From Paracoccus denitrificans (GTDB lineage: Bacteria; Pseudomonadota; Alphaproteobacteria; Rhodobacterales; Rhodobacteraceae), in assembly GCA_003240735.1 (NCBI GenBank), contig QFNE01000002.1, positions 214,624-278,623 of the forward strand: a stretch of DNA of 64,000 nt. The letters run 5' to 3'. The notes under the pieces are model-generated. The model worked only from the letters and a program-made list of their open reading frames with translations. It had not been told where the DNA came from and made no database searches. Made by a program: the position numbers and the translations under genes. Within the stretch, counting starts at the first letter, position 1, and every line of letters begins with the position of its first letter. Positions 32,635 through 40,479 of the stretch are shown here, piece after piece.

Positions 32635-34188
32635 ATGAATGTATGTGAATTTTTCTTTCTGCGCCCGGTCGAGCAGAGGCTCACTCCACCCACTGCGGCG
32701 GGGGCGGAATTCAAAATTGAATTGAACGTGGGGGACACTGGCCTGCAACACCAGGTGGTCGGTGCGGACGACGCTGACGATCCATCTACTGTGCCGCTGA
32801 CAGCTGTCCTGATGGAAGAAGGGGTCTGGCAAGAAACCGATTCGGAAAACCAAAGCGAACCTAAGGACGATGCTGCTTGGCCGACCTTTGCGCTGTATCA
32901 ACCGCTAGTGCGTCAGCCGATGACGTCCGGTTCGGGGGAGGGCGATGACTCAGTTCCGGAACTCGCTGCCACTCTTGGACCAGCTGGTAAGGCCACCGTG
33001 GAGGTCACTTTGACCGAGGTCCATCACCCTAATTCGGAGAGACTTGCGGCCCCCTTGGATGTTGATCTCAGGCGGACACCGGATATCGCTGACATTCCCT
33101 CGGCGCCTTTACCCGGCGAGCCCGCAAATCGCCAAGCACGGTCGGTTCGCGCCGGTCTTTTGCCTGAGCCTCGGATGACTCCTCGACGTACGGCAGATTC
33201 TCTGAAAGCCGAGTCATCGGACTCTGACGTTCCGCTTCCTACTGAGCATAAAGGCCAAGTTTCGCCTGCCGATCCAAAGACGATCATCGGTCAAACCCTG
33301 TCACAGCCTGTCGGTCATCCAGCAGTGGAAGAGTCGAAAACAAACGTTCACCAGGCCGCCCCGCCGGATGGAGATGATGATCGACAGTGGATCACGGACG
33401 AGCGCGCTATTGCTGCAGTTCAGCCCCAGATAAGTGCGCTGGAACGCCCAACGAAAAGTCAAATCGTGATCGACCAGAATACTGCCGCGTTTGTCACCCC
33501 ATCCGTCCATGACCCGGATACCGCGACGAAAAGTGAGATGCCGCCGATGCGCGACCGACGCCCGCCGGCGGAGCCTGAGGGGCAGGCGGCAGACGCCGTG
33601 GAATGGTCAACCGACACGTCGCGGCCAGAACAAGCGCGTCGAACGATGGTCGACGCGCTTCTCCCAAGGGCCGACGACGAGGATGCGGAAAACAAGCAGC
33701 CATTATCGCTACTGCTGCCTGATGTCGCGATTGGACGCCCGACGATCCCCATAGGACCCACCCAAGCGGCACACCTTGCGCCCATGGCGCATGTTCCTGT
33801 CCAAACGTTCACAGCCGCGCCCCACCACGTGCCCGGCCCGGCTGTCCGCCTGCAATCGGATGAGCTGGGGACGGTGCATATCTCTGTCCGTACAGATGAC
33901 GGCGTCAGCAGCATCCAGATCTTGGCTGACAGCCCGGACACAGCCCGACTGATGCAGCAGAACGTGGACATCCTTCGTGCCGAGCTGCCTGATGCTACTC
34001 GGATTCATATCGCCCGAACGAACGACAACAGCTTCGCCACTGGCAGCGAGGGTGGGCGGGGTGGGTTTGGCGGATCGCACGACCAGACGGGACAGGGGCG
34101 CAGATCGAAAGACCCGGAGCCCGCGATGCCACAACCCGGACCGCAGACGCACACGTCAGGGGCGGGCGGCTTGGACCTGCGGCTGTAG
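32635..34188 (+). CDS. fliK: Flagellar hook-length control protein FliK
   Basis: A 517-residue protein. The long N-terminal and middle part is low in complexity, rich in Pro, Asp, Glu and Thr, as is normal for FliK rulers that are secreted while the hook grows. The C-terminal domain (about residues 390-475) shows the conserved fold: RLQSDELGTVHISVRTDDG, then SIQILADSPDTARLMQQNVDILRAEL. The end is Gly/Pro/Gln-rich. The ATG at 32635 follows AAAGGGGGAG. Codon bias in the first half is looser than elsewhere, matching a fast-evolving ruler. flgD follows after 70 bases. Confidence 0.88.
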   Translation: MNVCEFFFLRPVEQRLTPPTAAGAEFKIELNVGDTGLQHQVVGADDADDPSTVPLTAVLMEEGVWQETDSENQSEPKDDAAWPTFALYQPLVRQPMTSGSGEGDDSVPELAATLGPAGKATVEVTLTEVHHPNSERLAAPLDVDLRRTPDIADIPSAPLPGEPANRQARSVRAGLLPEPRMTPRRTADSLKAESSDSDVPLPTEHKGQVSPADPKTIIGQTLSQPVGHPAVEESKTNVHQAAPPDGDDDRQWITDERAIAAVQPQISALERPTKSQIVIDQNTAAFVTPSVHDPDTATKSEMPPMRDRRPPAEPEGQAADAVEWSTDTSRPEQARRTMVDALLPRADDEDAENKQPLSLLLPDVAIGRPTIPIGPTQAAHLAPMAHVPVQTFTAAPHHVPGPAVRLQSDELGTVHISVRTDDGVSSIQILADSPDTARLMQQNVDILRAELPDATRIHIARTNDNSFATGSEGGRGGFGGSHDQTGQGRRSKDPEPAMPQPGPQTHTSGAGGLDLRL

Positions 34189-34195
34189 GCGGCGG

Positions 34196-34210
34196 TTTAG
34201 TTTTGCTTAA
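34196..34210 (+). promoter_or_regulatory. CtrA-like box upstream of flgD
   Basis: TTTA-N7-TTAA followed by CC, one base from the consensus TTAA-N7-TTAA. It lies 49 bases before the flgD start codon, in the gap after fliK. Confidence 0.4.
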
Positions 34211-34258
34211 CCGGGCCGCGATACCCTGTCTGAAACATGTTTGGAATGGACCAGTTTG

Positions 34259-34939
34259 ATGACCACGGTGTCGACCAACCCGATTTCCAATGCCAGCCCG
34301 ACCAGCGCAGGCACCGCCAACAATGCTGCGGCCACCAAGGGCACGGGGGGTGATTTCGAAACCTTCCTCAAGATGCTGACCACGCAGATCAAGAACCAGG
34401 ACCCCCTGAACCCGATGGAGGGGTCGGATTTCGCGGTTCAGCTGGCGACCTTTTCGGGGGTCGAGCAGCAGGTGCGGACGAACGATCTGTTGTTGCAGTT
34501 GACCGGGGGTGAAAGCGGCCTTGGACGGGCGTCCGAAATGATCGGGAAAGAGGTTCGGACCACCGCGCCTGTCCAGTTCGATGGGGCGGCCCTGACCTTG
34601 ACGATCTCGCACCCTACGGCGGCGGATAAGGTCGAACTCGTCACCCGGAATAGCCAAGGCGCTATCGTGTCGCGGGAAAGCATCGGACCCGGGCAGGGGG
34701 ATGTCGATTGGATCGGCAAGGACGCGTCGGGAAAGATCCTGCCGACGGGGCAATACAGCTTCTCCGTGGAAAGCTGGGCCGGTGAGAAAAGCCTGGGTGC
34801 CCATCTGATCGGCGCGTATGGGCGCGTGACCGGTGCAACGTCTGGTGTGGACGGGCCGGTGCTGACGCTGGTTGGCGGCGGTCAGGCGAAGGAAACCGAC
34901 ATCACGGGCGTCCGGCAGCCGGCAACCGTCATTCCTTGA
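34259..34939 (+). CDS. flgD: Flagellar hook assembly protein FlgD
   Basis: A 226-residue hook-cap protein, added at the growing hook tip and later removed. The N-terminal export and cap segment has FETFLKMLTTQIKNQDPLNPMEGSDFAVQLATFSGVEQQVRTN, the most conserved part of the family. The C-terminal part is a beta-rich FlgD/Tudor-like domain (GQGDVDWIGKDASGKILPTGQYSF). The start at 34259 is the ATG closest to the family N-terminus. It may share the fliK transcript or use its own CtrA-like site (34196-34210). Confidence 0.95.
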   Translation: MTTVSTNPISNASPTSAGTANNAAATKGTGGDFETFLKMLTTQIKNQDPLNPMEGSDFAVQLATFSGVEQQVRTNDLLLQLTGGESGLGRASEMIGKEVRTTAPVQFDGAALTLTISHPTAADKVELVTRNSQGAIVSRESIGPGQGDVDWIGKDASGKILPTGQYSFSVESWAGEKSLGAHLIGAYGRVTGATSGVDGPVLTLVGGGQAKETDITGVRQPATVIP

Positions 34940-35002
34940 CCGAGCAAAGCACCTGCTGGTCTTGGCGCCAAAGAGGATTCTTCAGAACGTCACCACCAAA
35001 TG

Positions 35003-35029
35003 AAAACGCCGCCCGGTTGGGCGGCGTTT
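35003..35029. terminator. Bidirectional terminator between flgD and rpsA
   Basis: CGCCGCCC and GGGCGGCG form a perfect 8-base-pair stem on a 4-base loop, with AAAA on the left and TTT on the right. It closes the convergent flgD and rpsA genes. Confidence 0.85.
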
Positions 35030-35045
35030 CCGATGTCAGCTTGGC

Positions 35046-36725
35046 TCAGTTGCGGCTTTTCAGCGCCGCGCCAAGGATGTCGCCCAGCGACGCGCCCGAA
35101 TCGGACGAACCGTACTGCTCGACAGCTTCTTTTTCTTCGGCGATCTCGCGTGCCTTGATCGACAGGCCCAGACGACGCGTCTTGGTGTCGATGTTGGTGA
35201 CGCGAGCGTCGACCTTGTCGCCAACCTGGAAACGCTCGGGGCGCTGGTCCTGACGGTCGCGTGCCAGATCCGAACGACGGATGAACGATTTCACACCGTT
35301 CATCTCGACCTCGATGCCACCTTCTTCGATCGCAGTGACTTCGGCGGTGACGACATCGCCACGCTTCACGCCATCAACCGCTTCGGACATGGTGTCGTTT
35401 TCAAGCGCCTTGATGGAAAGCGAGATCCGCTCTTTCTCGACGTCGACTTCCTGAACGACGGCGTGGACGATGTCGCCCTTGCGATAGTTCTGGATGGCGT
35501 CTTCGCCGCGCTGATCCCACGACAGGTCGGACAGGTGAACCATGCCGTCGATGTCGCCTTCCAGACCAACGAACAGCCCGAATTCGGTGATGTTCTTGAC
35601 TTCACCTTCGATCTGCGTGCCGGTCGGATGGGTTTCGGCGAACACTTCCCACGGGTTGCGCTGCGTCTGTTTCAGACCCAGAGACACGCGGCGTTTCTGT
35701 TCGTCGATTTCCAGAACCATGACGTCAACCTCTTGCGAGGTCGAAACGATCTTGCCGGGATGGACGTTTTTCTTGGTCCACGACATTTCCGAAACGTGCA
35801 CCAGACCTTCGACACCGGCTTCCAGCTCCACGAAGGCGCCGTAATCGGTGATGTTGGTCACGCGGCCCTTGTGGACCGAGCCGATCGGGAACTTGTCGCC
35901 CACGGTGTCCCACGGGTCCGACTGCAGCTGCTTCATGCCAAGGCTGATGCGGTGCGTGTCTTTGTTGATCTTGACGACCTGAACCTTGACGGTTTCGCCG
36001 ATCGACAGGATCTCGGACGGGTGGTTGACGCGGCGCCATGCCATGTCGGTGACGTGCAGCAGGCCGTCGACGCCGCCCAGATCAACGAACGCACCGTATT
36101 CGGTGATGTTCTTGACCACGCCATCGACAACCTGACCTTCGTGCAGGTTGGAAATGACTTCGGCGCGCTGTTCGGCGCGGCTTTCTTCCAGAATCGCACG
36201 ACGTGAGACAACGATGTTGCCACGGCGGCGGTCCATTTTCAGGATCTGGAACGGCTGCTTCAGACCCATCAGCGGGCCAGCGTCGCGCACGGGTCGCACA
36301 TCGACCTGCGAGCCGGGAAGGAACGCAACAGCGCCGCCCAGATCGACGGTGAAGCCGCCTTTGACGCGACCGAAGATGGCGCCTTCGACGCGCTCTTCCT
36401 TGGCATAAGCCTGCTCAAGCCGGTCCCACGCCTCTTCGCGGCGTGCCTTTTCGCGGCTGATCGAGGCTTCGCCGCGGGCGTTTTCAACGCGGTCAAGGTA
36501 AACCTCGACTTCGTCGCCGACCTTGATGTTCGGCTCTTCGCCCGGATTTGCGAATTCTTTCAGCTCGACGCGGCCTTCCATCTTGTAGCCGACGTCGATG
36601 ATGGCCTGACCTGCCTCAATGGCGATCACGCGGCCTTTGACAACCGAACCTTCGTCCGGGGTGTCAATTTCGAAGCTTTCGTTCAGGAGGGCTTCGAACT
36701 CCTCCATCGATGTGTTTTGCGCCAT
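35046..36725 (-). CDS. rpsA: 30S ribosomal protein S1
   Basis: A 559-residue mRNA-binding protein of the small subunit that unwinds mRNA during initiation. Six S1 (OB-fold) repeats are visible; clear ones include GQVVDGVVKNITEYGAFVDLGG, GSVHKGRVTNITDYGAFVELEAG and GTQIEGEVKNITEFGLFVGLEG. Length matches the family. The gene is read leftward toward the flgD terminator. cmk, often just upstream of rpsA, here lies about 1.4 kb away on the same strand (38131-38721), separated by an accessory locus inserted between them. Confidence 0.97.
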   Translation of the reverse strand: MAQNTSMEEFEALLNESFEIDTPDEGSVVKGRVIAIEAGQAIIDVGYKMEGRVELKEFANPGEEPNIKVGDEVEVYLDRVENARGEASISREKARREEAWDRLEQAYAKEERVEGAIFGRVKGGFTVDLGGAVAFLPGSQVDVRPVRDAGPLMGLKQPFQILKMDRRRGNIVVSRRAILEESRAEQRAEVISNLHEGQVVDGVVKNITEYGAFVDLGGVDGLLHVTDMAWRRVNHPSEILSIGETVKVQVVKINKDTHRISLGMKQLQSDPWDTVGDKFPIGSVHKGRVTNITDYGAFVELEAGVEGLVHVSEMSWTKKNVHPGKIVSTSQEVDVMVLEIDEQKRRVSLGLKQTQRNPWEVFAETHPTGTQIEGEVKNITEFGLFVGLEGDIDGMVHLSDLSWDQRGEDAIQNYRKGDIVHAVVQEVDVEKERISLSIKALENDTMSEAVDGVKRGDVVTAEVTAIEEGGIEVEMNGVKSFIRRSDLARDRQDQRPERFQVGDKVDARVTNIDTKTRRLGLSIKAREIAEEKEAVEQYGSSDSGASLGDILGAALKSRN

Positions 36726-36917
36726 GCGGCTTTCGGTTCCTTACTAGGGTTGCTGGCCAAGCGGTTGGCTCCGCCGGTCTGCCTTCCGTAACGCGAAAGG
36801 GTCGCGGCAAATGCCCGACCCGTTCCGAAAGCGGCCTGTTTTGGCCATATCGCCCGAAAGACTTGGTCGCGCATATAGCCGCGTTTGGTGCCGTTGGCAA
36901 GGTTTCGCGCCCGCATC

Positions 36918-36948
36918 CGTCTGCGCAGTTGACGCGTCAACGCAGACG
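36918..36948. repeat. Nested palindrome in the rpsA upstream region
   Basis: CGTCTGCG and CGCAGACG flank a perfect 12-base palindrome (TTGACGCGTCAA) with only CAG between the left arm and the core. Weaker pairing continues outward (ATC before, GAT after, with two extra bases). It lies about 195 bases upstream of rpsA and 44 bases before the toxin-like gene. It could be a large operator, a cruciform or the scar of an insertion. Confidence 0.6.
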
Positions 36949-36991
36949 CGGATCAATCGTCCCAACATCAAGGTTCACCGGGCATCGCATC

Positions 36992-37486
36992 ATGGCCACC
37001 GAAGCCGATTTTGACCGCGAAGTCGCCGCGCTGCGGGGGACGGTCGCAACAGCCGGGGCCCACGGGGCGTGGGATGGCGCGATGCGCGCCCGCTATTCCC
37101 GGGCCATCGACCGCATGTCGGCCGAGATGAAGAACAAGGTTCGTGCGGGCAAGCTGACATGGGCGCAGGCCGCGCATGACGCGTCGGTCCAGCGCAATGT
37201 CATCATGGACCTGACGCGGGGCCGGACCAGCGCCATCGGGCAGGCATGGGCGTCCGATATGAAGGCCAAGGGCCTTAGCCCCGAACAGGCCATCCGCCGC
37301 CAGACCGCCAAGATCTTTGGTCCCAATGCGGTGTTCGACGCGCTGACCCCCGCCCAGCAACAGACCATTTACGGAGAGGTTGTCAGCCGCCGGACGGTCA
37401 AATCCGCGCGTCAACGCAGCCATGCGCACCGCCTCGATCGCGGGGCGGGCGCTGATAGTGATGTCGCTGGGCGTCGCCATCTATAA
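36992..37486 (+). CDS. N-terminal part of a toxin-like protein, probably frameshifted
   Basis: A 164-residue open frame. Residues 1 to about 130 look like a genuine protein: helical, with MSAEMKNKVRAGKLTWAQAAHDASVQRNVIMDLTRGRT and ending YGEVV. After about 37380 this frame turns Arg/His-rich and unnatural, while the +1 frame continues with good codon usage as SAAGRSNPRVNAAMRTASIAGRALIV and then a Gly-rich segment. The simplest reading is one ancestral gene, 36992-37685 (about 230 residues), broken by a shift near 37379-37383. I recall similar N-terminal and glycine-rich pairs in proteins tied to type VI secretion, but no such system is visible here. Function is unproven. Confidence 0.62.
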   Translation: MATEADFDREVAALRGTVATAGAHGAWDGAMRARYSRAIDRMSAEMKNKVRAGKLTWAQAAHDASVQRNVIMDLTRGRTSAIGQAWASDMKAKGLSPEQAIRRQTAKIFGPNAVFDALTPAQQQTIYGEVVSRRTVKSARQRSHAHRLDRGAGADSDVAGRRHL

Positions 37487-37685
37487 CGTGGCCGAGGCTG
37501 ATCCGGCTGATCGGCCCCGGGTCGCCGCGCGCGAAGGCGCCATCCTTGGCGGCGGTGTGGCGGGGGGCGCGCTTGGTGGGGCGGCGGCCGGGCTGATCTG
37601 CGGCCCCGGCGCGCCCATCTGTTCGTCCATAGGTGCCGTCGTCGGCGGCGCCCTTGGCGCATTCGGCATGAGCCTGTTTTTCTGA
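37380..37685 (+). CDS. C-terminal glycine-rich hydrophobic part of the toxin-like protein
   Basis: From a possible TTG at 37380 this frame encodes 101 residues; the first ATG is at 37422. It has a hydrophobic helix (ALIVMSLGVAIYNVAEA), a basic turn, then a glycine-zipper-like stretch (ILGGGVAGGALGGAAAGLICGPGAP, SSIGAVVGGALGAFGMSLFF) of the kind that forms membrane pores or oligomeric helices. No well-placed ribosome site lies before TTG 37380 (GGAG is only 3 bases away), so independent start is doubtful. It is more likely the frameshifted continuation of the 36992 gene. The partner gene begins 2 bases after its stop. Confidence 0.6.
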   Translation: MSAAGRSNPRVNAAMRTASIAGRALIVMSLGVAIYNVAEADPADRPRVAAREGAILGGGVAGGALGGAAAGLICGPGAPICSSIGAVVGGALGAFGMSLFF

Positions 37686-37687
37686 CC

Positions 37688-38134
37688 ATGCGCCTTTTGC
37701 CCGCCAAAGACGTTCAGACAAATCCATTGGAGGGAGAGCCCCCGCGCTGTCAGGTCACAATTTCAGGCGGCGCACCCGTGTCGCTGGCCGGTCGTTCGGT
37801 GCTGGCCGCATTGGCGCTTGGGCCCAATGGCCCGGTGCCCGGCGGCCATCTGATCCTGACCGAGGATGACGTCCTGTTCGAAGAAATGTTGCACGTACAG
37901 CTGATCGACGCAGGCGGCGAGGTGCTGGAACGCGTGTCCATCGGGGGCGCATATGAAACGGGCGCGCTGGAAAATCTGCGCGTCATGTCGCGCGACACGG
38001 TGGCGTTCCGGTGTATCATGGACTGGCAGGTAAAGGTTCTTGATGCGCCGCAATGGCGTCTGCCGGTGCCGCAGCGCGGGATCTGGCGCTACAACCGCCT
38101 GCGCAGTTGGCTGCGGGTCGAGGAGGTGGGCTAA
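37688..38134 (+). CDS. Unknown beta-rich protein, possible immunity partner
   Basis: A 148-residue protein I do not recognise. The sequence alternates hydrophobic and polar residues in short strands (CQVTISGGAPVSLAGRSVLAALALG, HLILTEDDVLFEEMLHVQLIDAGGEVLERVSIGG), suggesting a beta-rich fold, with no signal peptide or membrane helix. It begins 2 bases after the stop of the glycine-rich frame, a spacing typical of toxin-immunity or effector-accessory pairs. Its stop codon overlaps the cmk stop by 4 bases on the opposite strand. The immunity role is inferred from position only. Confidence 0.72.
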   Translation: MRLLPAKDVQTNPLEGEPPRCQVTISGGAPVSLAGRSVLAALALGPNGPVPGGHLILTEDDVLFEEMLHVQLIDAGGEVLERVSIGGAYETGALENLRVMSRDTVAFRCIMDWQVKVLDAPQWRLPVPQRGIWRYNRLRSWLRVEEVG

Positions 38135-38721
38135 AGCCCTGCCATCACGCGGCGCACTTCGGCGAAGGCCGCGTCCACGGCCTCGGTGATGCTCAGCGTC
38201 GTGGTGTCCAGCATCACCGCGTCATCGGCAGGGCGCATCGGGGCTGTCGCGCGCGCGGCATCGCGAGCGTCGCGTTCGCGCAACTGGACCAGCATCTCGG
38301 CGGGGTCCGCGCCCAATTCGGCCGCACGGCGCGCGGCGCGGGTTTCGTCGGACGCGATGACGTAAAGCTTCACCTGCGCGGCGGGGCAGATGACGGTCCC
38401 GATGTCACGCCCGTCCAGAACCGCCCCCGGCTCCATCAGCGCAAAGCGCTGCTGAAACGTGACAAGGGCCGCCCGCACTTCGGGGATCGCGGCGACGCGC
38501 GATGCGGCAAGGCCAGCCTCGGCCGTGCGCAGGTCGTCCCGCGTCAGATCGGCGGGCGCCAGCGTTTCCGCCGCCTCCACCGGGTCGCCACCACGCGCGC
38601 CGACCGCGCGATAGAGAAGCCCCGTGTCCAGATGATGGAACCCGAATTCGTCCGCCAGCGCGCGCGCGATGGTCCCCTTGCCCGAGGCGGCGGGTCCGTC
38701 GATTGCGATGGTAAAGGGCAT
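38131..38721 (-). CDS. cmk: Cytidylate kinase
   Basis: A 196-residue (d)CMP kinase. P-loop DGPAASGKGTIARALA and the CMP-binding region HHLDTGLLYRAVG are clear; the middle contains VLDGRDIGTVICPAAQVKLYV and the C-terminal lid RARERDARDAAR-type segment (QLRERDARDAARATAPM). The start at 38721 is the first ATG before the P-loop. It is somewhat shorter than most homologues (205-230), within the normal range for this order. Its stop overlaps that of the preceding rightward gene. The usual cmk-rpsA neighbourhood is preserved, with the toxin-like locus inserted between. Confidence 0.95.
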   Translation of the reverse strand: MPFTIAIDGPAASGKGTIARALADEFGFHHLDTGLLYRAVGARGGDPVEAAETLAPADLTRDDLRTAEAGLAASRVAAIPEVRAALVTFQQRFALMEPGAVLDGRDIGTVICPAAQVKLYVIASDETRAARRAAELGADPAEMLVQLRERDARDAARATAPMRPADDAVMLDTTTLSITEAVDAAFAEVRRVMAGL

Positions 38722-38895
38722 GTCGGGCGGCCTTTGCGTGCGGTTGCTGATGCGCTCACCCCCTGTCGCACATGCGCGTGTCCGTTGCAAAGCGCAGGGC
38801 AGGCGGCGCTGGACCTTGCGGCGCATTTGGGCGATAGGGTGGACAAACCCCGCGGCGCGTCTGCGCCCAAGGCAGCCTTGCGAAGGAATCGTCCG

Positions 38896-39270
38896 ATGTG
38901 GATCGTTGATCGACTGCTGACATGGTGGAACGGCCAGACGCTGGGCACCCAGATCTGGACCGCGCGCTTTGGCGAAAAAGTCGGCGAGGATGAGCAGGGC
39001 AACATCTATTACCAAAAGGACGGCGGCAAACGGCGCTGGGTGATCTATAACGGTGAGGCAGAGGCGAGCCGCATCAGCCCCGATTGGCATGGCTGGCTGC
39101 ACTTCACCTACAAGAACCCGCCGACGGTCGATCCGTTGCCCCGCAAGGGGTGGGAAAAGGACCACGTGCCGAACAACACCGGCAGCGACCGCGCCTATCA
39201 CCCGCCCGGGTCGCTGTACTGGTCCGAACCCAAGCCACAGCGTGACTATGAAGCCTGGTCGCCGGAATAA
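38896..39270 (+). CDS. NADH:ubiquinone oxidoreductase subunit NDUFA12-like
   Basis: A 124-residue protein related to complex I subunit NDUFA12 (B17.2), an accessory subunit of alphaproteobacteria and mitochondria. WNGQTLGTQIWTARFGEKVGEDEQGNIYY, RRWVIYNGEAEASRISPDWHGWLH and the C-terminal HPPGSLYW are family marks. GAAGGAA lies about 8 bases before the ATG. The nuo operon is not in the window. Its 3' end overlaps the next gene by 23 bases. Confidence 0.95.
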   Translation: MWIVDRLLTWWNGQTLGTQIWTARFGEKVGEDEQGNIYYQKDGGKRRWVIYNGEAEASRISPDWHGWLHFTYKNPPTVDPLPRKGWEKDHVPNNTGSDRAYHPPGSLYWSEPKPQRDYEAWSPE

Positions 39271-39874
39271 GTCGTTGTTTTTGACGCGGGCGAGTACCGG
39301 TGCGGCTGCGGTCATGCTGGCGCTGACGGGCGCGGCTTTTGCGCAGGCCCAGCAGGGCGCGCAGCAACGTCCCTCGGCCAGCGCGCTGACCCGTGAAGAC
39401 CAGATCAAGCCGCCGATGGTCGAATCGACCGAACGCCTTGCGGTTACGCGGGCTGGCGGGGCGCATTTGCGCGCACTGGACAAGATAGATGGGGCCACGA
39501 CCGATCTTCAGATGGCGGACGGCGAAACCGTTCAGTTCGGCCGTCTGAACGTGCAGCTCTCGGAATGCCGAGAGCCGAAGAACGACCCCGAAAGCGATGC
39601 GTTTGCCGAACTGACGATTACCGACCGCGAGAAGTCGCAGCAGCTGTTTGCTGGCTGGATGGTCGCGTCGTCGCCGTCGCTGTCGGCGATGGACGACGCG
39701 CGTTATGACGTGTGGGTGGTCAGTTGCACCGATGGCAGCAAGACGGGTGCGGGTCAGGATCTGGAATACGTGCCCGAACCGGAAGGCCCGGTCGAAGGTG
39801 GCGAGGGCGCGGACGAAAATCCGGACGGTCAACCTGCGCCCGAAAGCAACGACGACACAGGCGGCAACGGATAA
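39248..39874 (+). CDS. DUF2155 domain protein, exported
   Basis: A 208-residue protein of the DUF2155 family, typically adjacent to the NDUFA12-like gene in alphaproteobacteria. It starts with a basic stretch, then a hydrophobic segment (ASTGAAAVMLALTGAAFAQ) fitting a signal peptide with an AxA cleavage site. The conserved domain holds LRALDKIDGATTDLQMADGETVQFGRLNVQLSECR and ITDREKSQQLFAGWMVASSPSLSAMDDARYDVWVVSC, with two Cys likely in a disulfide. The C-terminus is acidic and low in complexity. Both ends overlap neighbours: NDUFA12 by 23 bases and, convergently, aat by 46 bases. Confidence 0.88.
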   Translation: MKPGRRNKSLFLTRASTGAAAVMLALTGAAFAQAQQGAQQRPSASALTREDQIKPPMVESTERLAVTRAGGAHLRALDKIDGATTDLQMADGETVQFGRLNVQLSECREPKNDPESDAFAELTITDREKSQQLFAGWMVASSPSLSAMDDARYDVWVVSCTDGSKTGAGQDLEYVPEPEGPVEGGEGADENPDGQPAPESNDDTGGNG

Positions 39875-40479
39875 CGTCGAAAATCGGCGTCGTCCTGCAA
39901 GGCGGCCGCCAGCCTTTGCCGATAGATGCGGCGCGGAATTTCCCGCCCCCCCATGCTGGCCAGATGTGGCGTCAGGTATTGCGTGTCAAACAGCGTGAAC
40001 CCGCAGGCGGCCAGATGGGCCGAGATCCAGACCAGCGCCGCCCTTGACCCGCTCGTCTGCGTCGAAAACATGCTTTCGCCGAAGAATGCGCCCTTGAGCG
40101 TGACACCGAAGATCCCGCCCGCCAATTCGCCGCCGGCATAGACGGCCAGCGCCTCGGCGTGGCCCAGCTCGTGCAGGTCGCGGTAAAGGCGGGCGAGGGG
40201 CGGGTTGATCCACGTCTCGTCCCGCGCGGCGCAGTGGGCGACGATGTCCTCGAAGTCGTGCGTGATACTGGCCGTCCAGTCACCCCGGCGCAGATCGCGC
40301 GCTAGCGAACGTGAGAGATGAACACCCCCGACGGGCAGAACGCCCCGATGCGGCGGGTCGAACCAGTGCAGTTCGGGATCATCCGCCGACGCGGCCATGG
40401 GAAACACGCCGGAGGCATAGGCAGCCAGCATCACCGGCGGGGTCAGTCCGGGTGGCGTCACCACGGCGCGACTAGCCAC
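39829..40479 (-). CDS. aat: Leucyl/phenylalanyl-tRNA-protein transferase
   Basis: A 216-residue enzyme that adds Leu or Phe to proteins with N-terminal Arg or Lys, marking them for ClpS-ClpAP. MLAAYASGVFPMA, LHWFDPPHRGVLP, INPPLARLYRDLHELGHAEALAVY and FFGESMFSTQTSGSRAALVWI are typical. The 3' end overlaps the convergent DUF2155 gene by 46 bases, so the last 15 codons of each share DNA. The start overlaps the upstream VOC gene by 8 bases. It ends the long leftward gene series that starts at 49667. Confidence 0.96.
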   Translation of the reverse strand: MASRAVVTPPGLTPPVMLAAYASGVFPMAASADDPELHWFDPPHRGVLPVGGVHLSRSLARDLRRGDWTASITHDFEDIVAHCAARDETWINPPLARLYRDLHELGHAEALAVYAGGELAGGIFGVTLKGAFFGESMFSTQTSGSRAALVWISAHLAACGFTLFDTQYLTPHLASMGGREIPRRIYRQRLAAALQDDADFRRYPLPPVSSLLSGAG

